This document shows, one piece after another, positions 1 to 8,022 of a DNA stretch of 64,000 nt (positions are counted from its first letter, which is position 1; each line of letters opens with the position of its first letter). The notes under the pieces were generated by a model, which was not told where the DNA came from, did not search any database, and was given only the letters and a program-made list of their open reading frames with translations. The translations under genes and the position numbers were made by a program. This DNA is from Sphingobacteriales bacterium 46-32 (GTDB taxonomy: Bacteria > Bacteroidota > Bacteroidia > Chitinophagales > Chitinophagaceae), in assembly GCA_001898485.1 (NCBI GenBank), contig MKTY01000019.1:62001-126000 (forward strand). The letters run 5' to 3'.

Positions 1-1102
1 CAAAAGGAACGAATGCTACAAAAAATCCCTGTTGCATTTCAGGTGCTCGGTTCCACGAACCATGAAAAGCTATGAATGCACCGTTGCGGTATTTTTCCGG
101 AAACTGATTGCCGGTGTAGAATAACAGACCATTCGGTGCCAGGTGGGCAGGGAATGCGACCACCGGATCAATTGCTTTTTCACCACCGGTTTTTTTACCA
201 TCGCCCCCATACTCGGGTGCGAGTATTTTTTTGCCCTGGTTCTGGTCGTAATAAATATAAGGCCAACCCGCGTCGTCACCTTTGTTGAGTGCATACATCG
301 TTTCGGCAGGCAGGTCGGCGCTTTGCTGCTCGGTAAAGAGTTTGGGAAACATCGAATTCAACTGGTCGCGGCCATGCTGCATAACAAAGAGTTGATTGGC
401 CTGCTGATTCCAGTCGAGCCCTACTACATTGCGCAGACCGGTGGCATAGCGGACGCCGTCTGCAAAATGCTGATCAAGCCTGTCGGCTCTGAATTGCCAG
501 ATGCCGCCAGCCGAATCCAGGATCGGACAGGGTCGCATACCAGGTGATCCTGCCGTGCGGTCCTGCTGCTGACAGGCATTGCTGTAAGCGCCAATATTTA
601 CATAGATATTCCCCTGTTTGTCGAGTACAATTGATTTGCTGTTGTGCTGGTCGCGGTCAATCAAGCCACTTACTATTGTGGCAGGATTGTTCGGATCCAC
701 TACTTTTCCCTGTGCATCGAGCCGGTAACGATACACTCCTTCGTTGGATGATGCATACAAAAAACTATCGGCCAGGTAAATGCCGGTCCCGCCATAGTTG
801 CCAAAACCGGTTTTCTGATCAAACAGACCATCGCCATTGCTGTCGTGCAGATATACTATGCCGTTGCCTTTTTTGGTATCTCCCATTTTTACATAAAGAT
901 CACCAGCGGATGTAATGGCCAGGTGACGGGCGGAGCCCAGGCTATCGGCTACAATGGTAGCCGTAAATCCTTCCGGAAGGGTTAGCAGGGTGTCTTTGCC
1001 GGCTATTGATTTGTCTGTGGCAGGCTCATTGGCGCAGGAAGCCAGGTAAACTACCGCAGTACTTAGCAGCAACATGCGCGTGGCGGAAAAGAAATTTTTC
1101 AT
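1..1102 (-). CDS. PQQ-dependent sugar dehydrogenase-like lipoprotein (partial, runs off the left edge)
   Basis: The minus strand is open from the ATG at 1102 to the window edge, giving 367 residues without the C-terminus. The N-terminus is a lipoprotein signal with lipobox LASC (Cys23), so the protein is probably anchored in the periplasm or outer membrane. The body reads like a six-bladed soluble glucose/sorbosone dehydrogenase propeller: LPEGFTATIVADSL opening, ATGLRNVVGLDW in the middle, HLAPNGLLFYTG and AFIAFHGSWNRAP near the cut end. Members of this family oxidise sugars or act on unknown substrates with PQQ; no substrate can be named here. A strong promoter lies directly upstream (1160-1190), and the gene is divergent from the ArsR regulator. 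Family assignment is confident, catalytic activity is not shown. Confidence 0.85.
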   Translation of the reverse strand, partial: MKNFFSATRMLLLSTAVVYLASCANEPATDKSIAGKDTLLTLPEGFTATIVADSLGSARHLAITSAGDLYVKMGDTKKGNGIVYLHDSNGDGLFDQKTGFGNYGGTGIYLADSFLYASSNEGVYRYRLDAQGKVVDPNNPATIVSGLIDRDQHNSKSIVLDKQGNIYVNIGAYSNACQQQDRTAGSPGMRPCPILDSAGGIWQFRADRLDQHFADGVRYATGLRNVVGLDWNQQANQLFVMQHGRDQLNSMFPKLFTEQQSADLPAETMYALNKGDDAGWPYIYYDQNQGKKILAPEYGGDGKKTGGEKAIDPVVAFPAHLAPNGLLFYTGNQFPEKYRNGAFIAFHGSWNRAPEMQQGFFVAFVPF

Positions 1103-1159
1103 ATATAGTATGTTAGGTTGTGAACAGAAATCAAAGACCGCGCCGGGATGACGCAATAA

Positions 1160-1190
1160 CAAATTTACCCATACACACTTCGGGAGCAAA
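1160..1190 (-). promoter_or_regulatory. Bacteroidota-type promoter for the sugar dehydrogenase
   Basis: Read on the minus strand, TTTG (1190-1187) is followed by 19 bases and then TAAATTTG (1167-1160), a perfect match to the Bacteroidota -33 TTTG / -7 TAnnTTTG consensus with normal spacing. Transcription would start near 1155, giving a leader of about 50 bases before the ATG at 1102. Confidence 0.7.
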
Positions 1191-1228
1191 AGAAAATTTT
1201 CGTAGGCGAATGCTTACGTTTATATTCG

Positions 1229-1246
1229 TGTAAGTATTTACTTACA
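1229..1246. promoter_or_regulatory. Palindromic operator upstream of the ArsR gene
   Basis: TGTAAGT-ATTT-ACTTACA is a perfect 7-bp inverted repeat ending four bases before the ArsR start codon; another half site CTTAC lies at 1213-1217. A near-consensus -7 box, TATATTCG, lies at 1221-1228, so a bound dimer would cover the transcription start. Position and symmetry fit autorepression by the ArsR protein encoded next to it; binding itself is inferred. Confidence 0.6.
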
Positions 1247-1250
1247 TAAT

Positions 1251-1592
1251 ATGACCCAGGCTGCGCGCAGAGATGTTTTTCAGGCAATAGCCGATCCCAC
1301 GAGGCGGCATATAATAGGTTTACTCGCCCATGAGCAACGCAATCTTAATGCCATTGCGGCGCATTTTGATATAAGCCGGCCCGCCATTTCTCAGCATATT
1401 AAAATACTGCGCGAATGTGGCCTGGTGACAGTACGCAGGCAGGGCAGGGAGCGTATCTGCGAAGCACGCCTCAGCCAATTGAAGGAAGTGGCCGCCTGGA
1501 TTGAACAATACCGCCTGTTCTGGAACAGCAAACTGGACGCACTGGAATTGTTCCTGGAGAAAAATCAGAAAAGCAAAAAACGCAAACGCTGA
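1251..1592 (+). CDS. ArsR/SmtB-family winged-helix repressor
   Basis: A 113-residue protein with the classic ArsR opening (VFQAIADPTRRHIIGLLAHE), a recognition helix region (ISRPAISQHIKILRECGLVTVRRQGRERIC, about residues 42-71) and a basic tail. The metal-binding ELCVCDL-type box of true metal sensors is absent, so it is probably not a metal sensor. It belongs to the subgroup that is paired with SRPBCC/AHSA1 proteins, and such a gene follows 36 bases downstream. A palindrome sits directly before its start. It very likely represses its own two-gene operon; the inducer is unknown. Confidence 0.9.
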   Translation: MTQAARRDVFQAIADPTRRHIIGLLAHEQRNLNAIAAHFDISRPAISQHIKILRECGLVTVRRQGRERICEARLSQLKEVAAWIEQYRLFWNSKLDALELFLEKNQKSKKRKR

Positions 1593-1628
1593 ATAACAGA
1601 ACGATTATTGTCATTAAAAACAACAGAT

Positions 1629-2060
1629 ATGAATACTACGCCATTTACGATTGAACGGCTTATCAACGCACCTGTGCAAAAAGTATGGGATGCGCTTACC
1701 GATAAAACGCAGATGAAAGAATGGTATTTTGACCTGAGCGAATTCAGGGCCGAGCCGGGTTTTGAATTCAGTTTTTATGGACAGGGGCATAAAGGCGAAC
1801 AATACCTGCATCTGTGCAAAGTACTGACAGCAGAGCCGCTGAAGAAACTTAGTTACAGCTGGCAATACAAAGATATTCCCGGATATTCGGTAGTTACGTT
1901 TGAGTTGCAGCCGGAAGGTGACCGCACGCGGGTGAAACTCACGCATCAAGGTCTTGACAGCTTCCCTGCCGGCAATCCGGATTTTGCACCCGGCAGCTTT
2001 GCTCAGGGATGGACGGAACTTATTGGTACTTATCTGCCGCGTTTTGTAGAAAAGGTCTGA
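1629..2060 (+). CDS. SRPBCC-domain protein (AHSA1-like)
   Basis: A 143-residue START-like protein. The N-terminus (FTIERLINAPVQKVWDALTDKTQMKEWYF) and the C-terminal helix (FAQGWTELIGTYLPRFVE) are typical of the activator-of-Hsp90-homology family, which forms a hydrophobic ligand cavity. The in-frame TTG at 1608 is a possible earlier start, but the ATG at 1629 places the conserved FxIER motif at the usual distance from the N-terminus. It is the second gene of the ArsR operon. Ligand and function are unknown. Confidence 0.85.
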   Translation: MNTTPFTIERLINAPVQKVWDALTDKTQMKEWYFDLSEFRAEPGFEFSFYGQGHKGEQYLHLCKVLTAEPLKKLSYSWQYKDIPGYSVVTFELQPEGDRTRVKLTHQGLDSFPAGNPDFAPGSFAQGWTELIGTYLPRFVEKV

Positions 2061-2233
2061 TGGCGGTTTGCCTGAGATTATATAAAAGTTAAAGCAGGTG
2101 AATTCGTAGCTGTCAATCCTGCAAATACGCCATTTGTCAATAGTTAAGTACATTCATCCCGGCGGTGAGCATCGTTTAACGCTTATAGCCTTATTATTGC
2201 CGGAACTATTGAACCATTTATACAACTGCTGCA

Positions 2234-4483
2234 ATGCGACTTTTTTGTCTGACATTATTCTTTCTTGCGATTTCTCTTAATTCGCTGATAGCCCAGAACA
2301 GTACCCGCCTTTACCTGATTAATAAATTGTCTGGGGTGCCGGTTGCCGATGCAAGTGTAGCTACCCCCACATACAGTTTTATGGCATTGAGCGATGAGAC
2401 GGGAGTGGTGAGACTTGATGGGCTACCGACTGGCGAAACTATGCTGATTATATCCTGTATCGGATTTGCACGCCAGGAAATTAAACTGGCAGCAATACCT
2501 GCAGATGGCCGGATAAGACTGGAACCGCAGATCAGCTCGCTCAGTGAAGTAATGGTAAGCGGCCTGTCGCGCAAAGGCATTTTTCATACGATCAGCGATC
2601 TGGATATTCATGTGCGGCCTATTGCCAACTCGCAGGAAGTACTGCGTATGGTACCCGGCTTATTTATCGGGCAGCACGCAGGAGGTGGCAAGGCGGAGCA
2701 GATATTTCTGCGGGGCTTTGATATAGATCATGGCACCGATATCAATATTACAGTAGACGGGTTACCGGTCAACATGGTGAGTCATGCGCATGGACAGGGT
2801 TATGCCGATCTGCATTTTGTGATACCGGAACTGATAGATAAAGTCAATTTTAATAAAGGGCCTTATTTTGCTGATAAGGGAAATTTTGCCACAGCCGGAT
2901 ATGTAGATTTTCGTACAAAGGATTTTCTGGATCAGAATTTTGTGAAAGCTGAAGCGGGGCAGTTCAATACATTCAGAACCGTAATGGGTATAAATCTTTT
3001 ACCCGTAGCAAAGAATAAACCCCGTTCAAAAAGCCTCTATGCTGCCGGTGAATTGTCGTACACAGATGGCTACTTTGACAGTCCGCAGGCCTTCAACCGC
3101 ATTAATGGTGTGGTGAAATATCATGCGCCTGCTGGCAATCGTTCGGTGCTTACGAGCTATATATCTGCTTTTACCAGTAAATGGAATGCAAGCGGGCAGG
3201 TGCCGGATCGGGCGGTGAAGTCGGGAAGTATTGGCTGGTATGGCGCTATTGATGATAAAGAAGGTGGTCGCACCAGCCGTTACAATGCCACAGCCGAATT
3301 GCTCACGCGGCTGGATAATGGCGCACAATGGCGCAACCAGTTTTATTATTCCCGTTATCTTTTTACGCTTTATTCCAATTTTACTTTTTTTCTTAATGAT
3401 CCCGTCAATGGTGATCAGATACGGCAGCAGGAAAAGCGAAACCTGGCCGGTTATCTTTCTGAGTACAGTCTCGATCATACAATCGGGAAATATAAAGCAC
3501 AGTTTAAAACAGGTCTGCAATTGCGCTATGACGCTACCGATAATTCTGAGCTCAGCCGTACCAAAGACCGCAACACAGTTACAGATGCCCTCATGTATGG
3601 CGATATCAATGAGCTGAATGCCGGCGTGTACCTGCAGGAGCAACTTACCCTGCGCTCCGATCTTAATATCACAGCAGGACTAAGGGGGGATTATTTTCAT
3701 AACCGCTACCGCGATGAACTGGCTGCTACCGACCTGCGTGCCAGTTCTGCTATAATAAGTCCCAAACTGAACATCAACTGGAAGGCCAGCCGCAGCGTGC
3801 AGCTTTACTGGTACAATGGGCAGGGACTGCATAGCAATGATACCCGGGTAGCGGTACAACAAAATGGACGGGAGGTGGTAACGCCAGCCTGGGGTTCTGA
3901 CCTGGGAGCTATTGTAAAACTGGGACGAAGAGCGATCCTGCAATCAGCAATCTGGTATCTCTGGCTCAGGCAGGAGTTTGTATATGTAGGCGACGAAGGC
4001 GTGGTGGAAGCAGGCGGTCGTACGGAGCGGATGGGTGTGGATGTGTCATTGCGATATGAACTGCTGAAAGGATTATTTGCCGATGCCGACCTGGCTATTG
4101 CCCGTCCGCGTGCGCTGGGTGTAGCCAAAGCAGAAAGTTATCTGCCACTGGCGCCCCGTATTACCAGTTCAGGAGGCATCACTTACCGCAAACTGCAGGG
4201 ACTGAATGGAAGTCTGCGTTATCGTTATATGGGAAGCCGTCCCGCCAATGAAGATAAGAGTGTATTGGCGGCAGGTTATTTTATCTGCGATGCCGCACTC
4301 AACTATACACGGCCTAAATGGGAATGCGGTATTGCTGTACAAAACATCTTTAACCGCAAATGGAAGGAGACCCAGTTTGATACCGAAAGCCGTCTTCAAA
4401 ACGAACCACAGCCGGTGAGCGAAATCCATTTTACACCCGGCACCCCGTTTTTTGCCAGGGTGAGTGTGGCGGTGTTTTTTTAG
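2234..4483 (+). CDS. TonB-dependent outer-membrane receptor with carboxypeptidase-regulatory-like domain
   Basis: 749 residues. A signal peptide (about residues 1-20) is followed by a carboxypeptidase-D-regulatory-like beta-sandwich (about 23-95), a plug domain (about 115-225, containing QIFLRGFDIDHGTDINITVDGLPVNMVSH split over two motifs) and a long beta-barrel with alternating aromatic strands. The chain ends in an aromatic residue (VAVFF), as expected for BAM insertion. Such receptors import siderophores, cobalamin, metals or glycans with TonB energy. There is no SusD partner next to it, so it is more like a metal or siderophore receptor than a glycan-utilisation SusC, but the substrate cannot be read from sequence. 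The gene stands alone and converges with the ECF operon. Confidence 0.88.
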   Translation: MRLFCLTLFFLAISLNSLIAQNSTRLYLINKLSGVPVADASVATPTYSFMALSDETGVVRLDGLPTGETMLIISCIGFARQEIKLAAIPADGRIRLEPQISSLSEVMVSGLSRKGIFHTISDLDIHVRPIANSQEVLRMVPGLFIGQHAGGGKAEQIFLRGFDIDHGTDINITVDGLPVNMVSHAHGQGYADLHFVIPELIDKVNFNKGPYFADKGNFATAGYVDFRTKDFLDQNFVKAEAGQFNTFRTVMGINLLPVAKNKPRSKSLYAAGELSYTDGYFDSPQAFNRINGVVKYHAPAGNRSVLTSYISAFTSKWNASGQVPDRAVKSGSIGWYGAIDDKEGGRTSRYNATAELLTRLDNGAQWRNQFYYSRYLFTLYSNFTFFLNDPVNGDQIRQQEKRNLAGYLSEYSLDHTIGKYKAQFKTGLQLRYDATDNSELSRTKDRNTVTDALMYGDINELNAGVYLQEQLTLRSDLNITAGLRGDYFHNRYRDELAATDLRASSAIISPKLNINWKASRSVQLYWYNGQGLHSNDTRVAVQQNGREVVTPAWGSDLGAIVKLGRRAILQSAIWYLWLRQEFVYVGDEGVVEAGGRTERMGVDVSLRYELLKGLFADADLAIARPRALGVAKAESYLPLAPRITSSGGITYRKLQGLNGSLRYRYMGSRPANEDKSVLAAGYFICDAALNYTRPKWECGIAVQNIFNRKWKETQFDTESRLQNEPQPVSEIHFTPGTPFFARVSVAVFF

Positions 4484-4603
4484 GTATAAGAAGTTTAAAG
4501 AGTATAAGGGGTATAAAGAGTTTATAACAAGAGGGCATTTAATCTTTTACACTGGTCCGTATAACTCTTTATACTTTTTAAACCCATTATACACTTTAAA
4601 CTT
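4484..4603. repeat. Intergenic inverted repeat of TTTAAAG/TATAAAG words (copy 1)
   Basis: The spacer between two convergent genes consists of a left arm (about 4484-4528) made of AGTTTAAAG, AGTATAAGG and GTATAAAGAG words, a 30-base loop, and a right arm (about 4560-4603) that is close to the reverse complement. It could fold into a long AU-rich hairpin and may act as a bidirectional terminator. Related elements lie at 37552-37635 and 53303-53436. Confidence 0.6.
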
Positions 4604-5032
4604 TCATTTCTCCGACTGCTTCAAAAAAAAGTAATACCCCAGAAAGCTGATAGAAATAGAAAATGCCATAATCGCCAGCGAGTGATAACCTACAGGTTGT
4701 GTGTAGTTGATAACAGTAAACCCTGCGCCGACACCTGCCAGCAATGCAAACCATTTAATCACCTGCTGGCGACTGTCTTCTCCCTTTGTCTGTAATAAAG
4801 AACTGGCCATTTCTTCGCCGATGCCCCTGTCGACAATACGGTTTTTGAGCCGGTTGTCAAGGATCAGCTTCAGCATACTGAAGATAAAGACCATAAAGAT
4901 CACTAACGTGACAATGATGGCAATTGCACGGAAAACCTCCATATTCAATTGCTGCGTAAATCCGGCATCTCCCTGGGCACTGGCTGCTAAGCACAGCAGG
5001 AAAGCACTGATTGATAAAACTGTTTTTTTCAT
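4604..5032 (-). CDS. Small exported membrane protein in the ECF sigma operon
   Basis: 142 residues. A signal peptide (MKKTVLSISAFLLCLAASAQ) is followed by a hydrophobic helix (about 34-55), a charged stretch (LDNRLKNRIVDRGIGEEMASSLLQ) and two further hydrophobic segments (about 92-108 and 115-137). It resembles the small DUF6249-type membrane proteins often found behind ECF sigma/anti-sigma pairs in Bacteroidota, but this is only a resemblance. It follows the anti-sigma gene by 41 bases on the same strand and is probably the third gene of that operon. Function unknown. Confidence 0.7.
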   Translation of the reverse strand: MKKTVLSISAFLLCLAASAQGDAGFTQQLNMEVFRAIAIIVTLVIFMVFIFSMLKLILDNRLKNRIVDRGIGEEMASSLLQTKGEDSRQQVIKWFALLAGVGAGFTVINYTQPVGYHSLAIMAFSISISFLGYYFFLKQSEK

Positions 5033-5073
5033 ATTCTGTAATAATTATAATGTATAGGACGATGAACTGTTGT

Positions 5074-5535
5074 TCATGTTGCAGATGGAAAATTGTTTTC
5101 TATGTTTTTTAAACGCTGATTATAATTACGCACAAGGTCATATGCGCCCAGCATCAGCAGGCATACGCTGGCCGTGATGCCAAGAGCCATTTCGAGGCCG
5201 GGCAATCCGGAAAACAGCTCGTTTAGCTGGCTACGGAAAACATAACCCATGGTGGCACCAGCAGGTGCAATGACCAGCAAAGGCAGCCAAAGCCACCATT
5301 TGTCGGTACGATGCTCTTTTACAACCGGTATTTTTTCCATTACCAGCGCCTCCACATCGAATGAAAAATGCGGTTCAGGTAATAACTTCAGTTCTCCAAA
5401 CAATGTGGTGTAGGCGGTCACCTGAGCAGCGCATTGTGCGCAGCTTTTCAGATGGGCTTCTTCTTCCGGCAGCAACTGTACTGACTGGCTGGCCAGCAGT
5501 TGCAATGTCTGATCGGAAAGATGTAGCTGATTCAT
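5074..5535 (-). CDS. Anti-sigma factor with zinc-binding (ZAS-like) motif
   Basis: 153 residues. Near the N-terminus it carries H28-x3-C32-x2-C35, the zinc-binding anti-sigma motif that grips region 2 of ECF sigma factors. Two hydrophobic segments follow (about 82-101 and 114-136), so it is an inner-membrane anti-sigma factor. Its start codon overlaps the sigma gene stop in the arrangement ATGA, a sign of translational coupling and fixed stoichiometry. It presumably holds the partner sigma factor at the membrane until a signal arrives. Confidence 0.85.
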   Translation of the reverse strand: MNQLHLSDQTLQLLASQSVQLLPEEEAHLKSCAQCAAQVTAYTTLFGELKLLPEPHFSFDVEALVMEKIPVVKEHRTDKWWLWLPLLVIAPAGATMGYVFRSQLNELFSGLPGLEMALGITASVCLLMLGAYDLVRNYNQRLKNIENNFPSAT

Positions 5536-6128
5536 AAATCCCCTTTTTTATGCAGGTGAAGTAATCGGGTTTGTAATTGCCGGCGGGCACGAAACAGGTA
5601 ATTTTTTACCGTGCCTTCCGGCAAATTGGTAATGGTACAGATCTCTGCATAACTCAGCTCCTGCTGATGGTAAAGGCTTACGAGGGTACGCTGTACAGGT
5701 GGTAATTCCTGCATACAGCTTTCCAGTAAAGCCGCTCTGTCTTTCTGCACCATCATTTTTTCAATACTGCCTTCATCGGCTGCACTGGGCAATAGAGGAT
5801 GTTCTTCTTCCTGGTTTTCCAGCAGGTCGCCGGCCAGTACCAGTTTTTTCTTACGCAGGTAATCAAAACAGGTGTTGTAGCTTATCTGAGCGATCCATGT
5901 TGAAAGGCGTGCCTGAAAGCGGAATCCCCCCAGGCTACGATAGGCTTTCAGATAAATTTCCTGCGCCAGGTCAGGATGATCCTCTTTGCGGGTGATCATT
6001 TTGCCTACAATTTGTGCCACCAGTCTTTCTGTGCGTTGCACAACGAGCCGAAAAGCCTGGGAGTCGCCGCCCAGAATCCTGTCAACCAGTTGTAAATCAG
6101 AAAGTAAATGGAGGTCGCTTGGTTTCAC
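5532..6128 (-). CDS. ECF RNA polymerase sigma factor (sigma-70 family)
   Basis: 198 residues. Region 2 (about 25-95) includes the core-binding and -10 helix LAQEIYLKAYRSLGGFR and STWIAQISYNTCFDYLRKKK. Region 4 (about 140-190) has the helix-turn-helix LPPVQRTLVSLYHQQELSYAEI and NLPEGTVKNYLFRARRQL. Sigma-70 domains 1.1 and 3 are absent, which defines the ECF group. It is the first gene of a three-gene operon with the anti-sigma factor and a small membrane protein. Its regulon cannot be told from this window. Confidence 0.93.
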   Translation of the reverse strand: MKPSDLHLLSDLQLVDRILGGDSQAFRLVVQRTERLVAQIVGKMITRKEDHPDLAQEIYLKAYRSLGGFRFQARLSTWIAQISYNTCFDYLRKKKLVLAGDLLENQEEEHPLLPSAADEGSIEKMMVQKDRAALLESCMQELPPVQRTLVSLYHQQELSYAEICTITNLPEGTVKNYLFRARRQLQTRLLHLHKKGDL

Positions 6129-6263
6129 TGCATAATTTGACGTGACGGCGGCTATAATGTTGCACTAAACTACAGATTCCTGCCGGCTATTTGTTTTAGA
6201 AGACAGGAGGCATAATTGGTAAAACCCTGATTGCAAAAAAAGGGCTATTATTGACCTTCTTAT

Positions 6264-7133
6264 ATGACTGCCACAGCCCCTTTACTGGAACTGCCGCATG
6301 CACCGGTGCAGGTACCGTTTGAGATCCATAGTATGGACTGGATTGATCAGAACCGCCGCGGGCAGAATGAGCTGCCGCACCGGCATAATTATTTTGTCAT
6401 TATCTGGTTCAAAAAAGGTCAGGGTACACACCTGATCGACCTTGATGCCATACCGCTCGAAGAGCAGACCGTTTACTGCATTACACCCGGTCAGATACAC
6501 CTGCTCACCCAGGAAGGCAGTGCAGAGGGCTATGTAATCTCTTTTACGGCCGATTTTCTGGGTAGTGCGCAGGGCGATTTTGATCTGCTGTTTAACACAG
6601 GTCTTTTTTATGCGTTTGCAGAAAAACCCTATTTGCATTTACCGCCGGAGTTGCAGGAAGAGCTGGAAGAAATGGCCGTTAAAATGATGAAAGAATATGC
6701 CAACTTCTATTTGCTGCGGGCAGAAATATTGCGGGGCTTTCTGCGCATTTTCCTGATTTATCTGACCCGGGGCTTTGAGCGACCGGCCGTTACAGAAGCC
6801 CAGAGCAAAGGAGTAGACCTGGTAAAACGCTTCCTGGCGCTGGTAGAAAAGAATTATATCAGCAAACGTATGGTAGCCGACTATGCGGCTGAGCTGGCTG
6901 TAACGCCCAATTATCTGAATGAGGTTGTAAAAAAAGTATCCGGTTTTCCGGCCAGCCATCACATACAGCAGCGAATCATACTGGAAGCCAAGCGGCAGGC
7001 CACTTACAGCAGCGCCAGCCTCAAAGAAATTGCTTATAGCCTCGGATTCGATGACCTGGCACATTTCAGTAAATTCTTCAAAAACGTATCGGGCCAGAGC
7101 TTTACCGACTTCCGGAAAACACAGGCCAGCTGA
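6264..7133 (+). CDS. AraC-family transcriptional regulator
   Basis: 289 residues. The N-terminal half is a cupin-like sensing domain (LPHRHNYFVIIWFKKGQGTHLIDLD and ITPGQIHLL). The C-terminal 95 residues form the double helix-turn-helix of AraC/XylS proteins, with AELAVTPNYLNEVVKKVSGFPASHHI as the first and LKEIAYSLGFDDLAHFSKFFKNVSGQSFTDFR as the second. The gene lies directly upstream of, and in the same direction as, the hydrolase-transporter cluster beginning at 7258. It is a natural candidate regulator of that cluster; the co-inducer is unknown. AraC proteins usually bind direct repeats, so the perfect palindrome downstream might belong to another regulator. Confidence 0.92.
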   Translation: MTATAPLLELPHAPVQVPFEIHSMDWIDQNRRGQNELPHRHNYFVIIWFKKGQGTHLIDLDAIPLEEQTVYCITPGQIHLLTQEGSAEGYVISFTADFLGSAQGDFDLLFNTGLFYAFAEKPYLHLPPELQEELEEMAVKMMKEYANFYLLRAEILRGFLRIFLIYLTRGFERPAVTEAQSKGVDLVKRFLALVEKNYISKRMVADYAAELAVTPNYLNEVVKKVSGFPASHHIQQRIILEAKRQATYSSASLKEIAYSLGFDDLAHFSKFFKNVSGQSFTDFRKTQAS

Positions 7134-7178
7134 TCTCTCTTTTTACAGATTCCATGATATGTACTACACTAACCTGAA

Positions 7179-7217
7179 TCCGTCAATTGACGGAGGGTAG
7201 CTGTGTGAATAGTTTTG
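7179..7217 (+). promoter_or_regulatory. Promoter with a perfect palindrome over the -33 element, upstream of the hydrolase cluster
   Basis: TCCGTCAATTGACGGA (7179-7194) is a 16-bp perfect palindrome. Its central TTG (7187-7189) is followed by 20 bases and then TAGTTTTG (7210-7217), a perfect TAnnTTTG -7 box. Transcription would begin near 7223, 35 bases before the ATG at 7258. The palindrome therefore covers the -33 contact, the normal place for a repressor operator. A second, weaker inverted repeat (TTGTCCTG at 7215-7222, CAGGACAA at 7251-7258) brackets the leader. Confidence 0.65.
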
Positions 7218-7257
7218 TCCTGTCAAATTAATCAACTAACAATAAAACTTCAGGACA

Positions 7258-7959
7258 ATGAAAACACTCACTCAAAAAATGATGGCGCTGCTTGTTGCCA
7301 CCCTTACTGTATTTGCTGTAAATGCACAGAAACCTTCACCGGAATTGCTGAGTCCAACCAATCATGCACTGGTACTGATCGACCATGAAAGCCAGATGGC
7401 CTTTGCTGTAAAAAATATTGAAACAAATGAGCTGCGCAACAATACAGCTATAGTTGCAGGCGCTTCTAAAATATTCAAAGTGCCCACGGTGGTAACAACA
7501 GTAGCTGAAAAATCTTTCAGTGGGCCTGTTTTTGCCGAGATTTCAGAATTCTATCCGCAAAGCACCAGCAATTATATCGACCGCACTACGATGAATACCT
7601 GGGAAGATGTAAATGCGCATAAGGCTATTGTAGATAAAGGCAAAAAGAAAATCGTATTTGCCGGACTCTGGACAGGTGTATGTATTGTAGGCCCCGCGCT
7701 GAGTGCGATTGCAGAAGGTTATGAAGTGTATGTAATTACTGATGCAAGCGGTGATGTAAGCAAGGAAGCGCATGAGATGGCTGTTGCCCGTATGATACAG
7801 GCTGGTGTAAAACCCATGACGTCTATCCAGTACCTGCTTGAACTGCAGCGTGACTGGGCGCGCAGCGAAACCTACAAACCCGTTACAGATCTCGTTAAAA
7901 AATATGGCGGTGCTTATGGTATCGGTATCCAGTATGCCCATGAAATGCTGAAACACTAA
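7258..7959 (+). CDS. Exported isochorismatase-family hydrolase (YcaC-like)
   Basis: 233 residues with a signal peptide cleaved near residue 24 (FAVNAQ). The mature part is the isochorismatase-like Rossmann fold: catalytic Asp42 (LVLIDHESQMAF), nucleophile Cys142 (GLWTGVCIVGPALSAI) and the strand EVYVITDASG. At the place of the usual catalytic Lys there is Arg109, as in YcaC-like members. Family members hydrolyse amides, nicotinamide, isochorismate or similar small molecules; E. coli YcaC has no known substrate. A signal peptide is unusual, as most relatives are cytoplasmic. First gene of a run of seven, behind the palindromic promoter. Confidence 0.88.
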   Translation: MKTLTQKMMALLVATLTVFAVNAQKPSPELLSPTNHALVLIDHESQMAFAVKNIETNELRNNTAIVAGASKIFKVPTVVTTVAEKSFSGPVFAEISEFYPQSTSNYIDRTTMNTWEDVNAHKAIVDKGKKKIVFAGLWTGVCIVGPALSAIAEGYEVYVITDASGDVSKEAHEMAVARMIQAGVKPMTSIQYLLELQRDWARSETYKPVTDLVKKYGGAYGIGIQYAHEMLKH

Positions 7960-8022
7960 ATCATAATTCTCCTTTTCTCATACTGGGGCAGGCAAGCCTG
8001 CCCCTTTTTTAAATGATGCACG

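Noticed and set aside
143-915. Plus-strand frames at 143-547 and 544-915
   Set aside because: They are shadows of the minus-strand sugar dehydrogenase, which is open throughout 1-1102 and has clear family motifs.
6129-6263. Possible divergent promoters between the ECF sigma gene and the AraC gene
   Set aside because: No TAnnTTTG box with a -33 partner could be identified on either strand.
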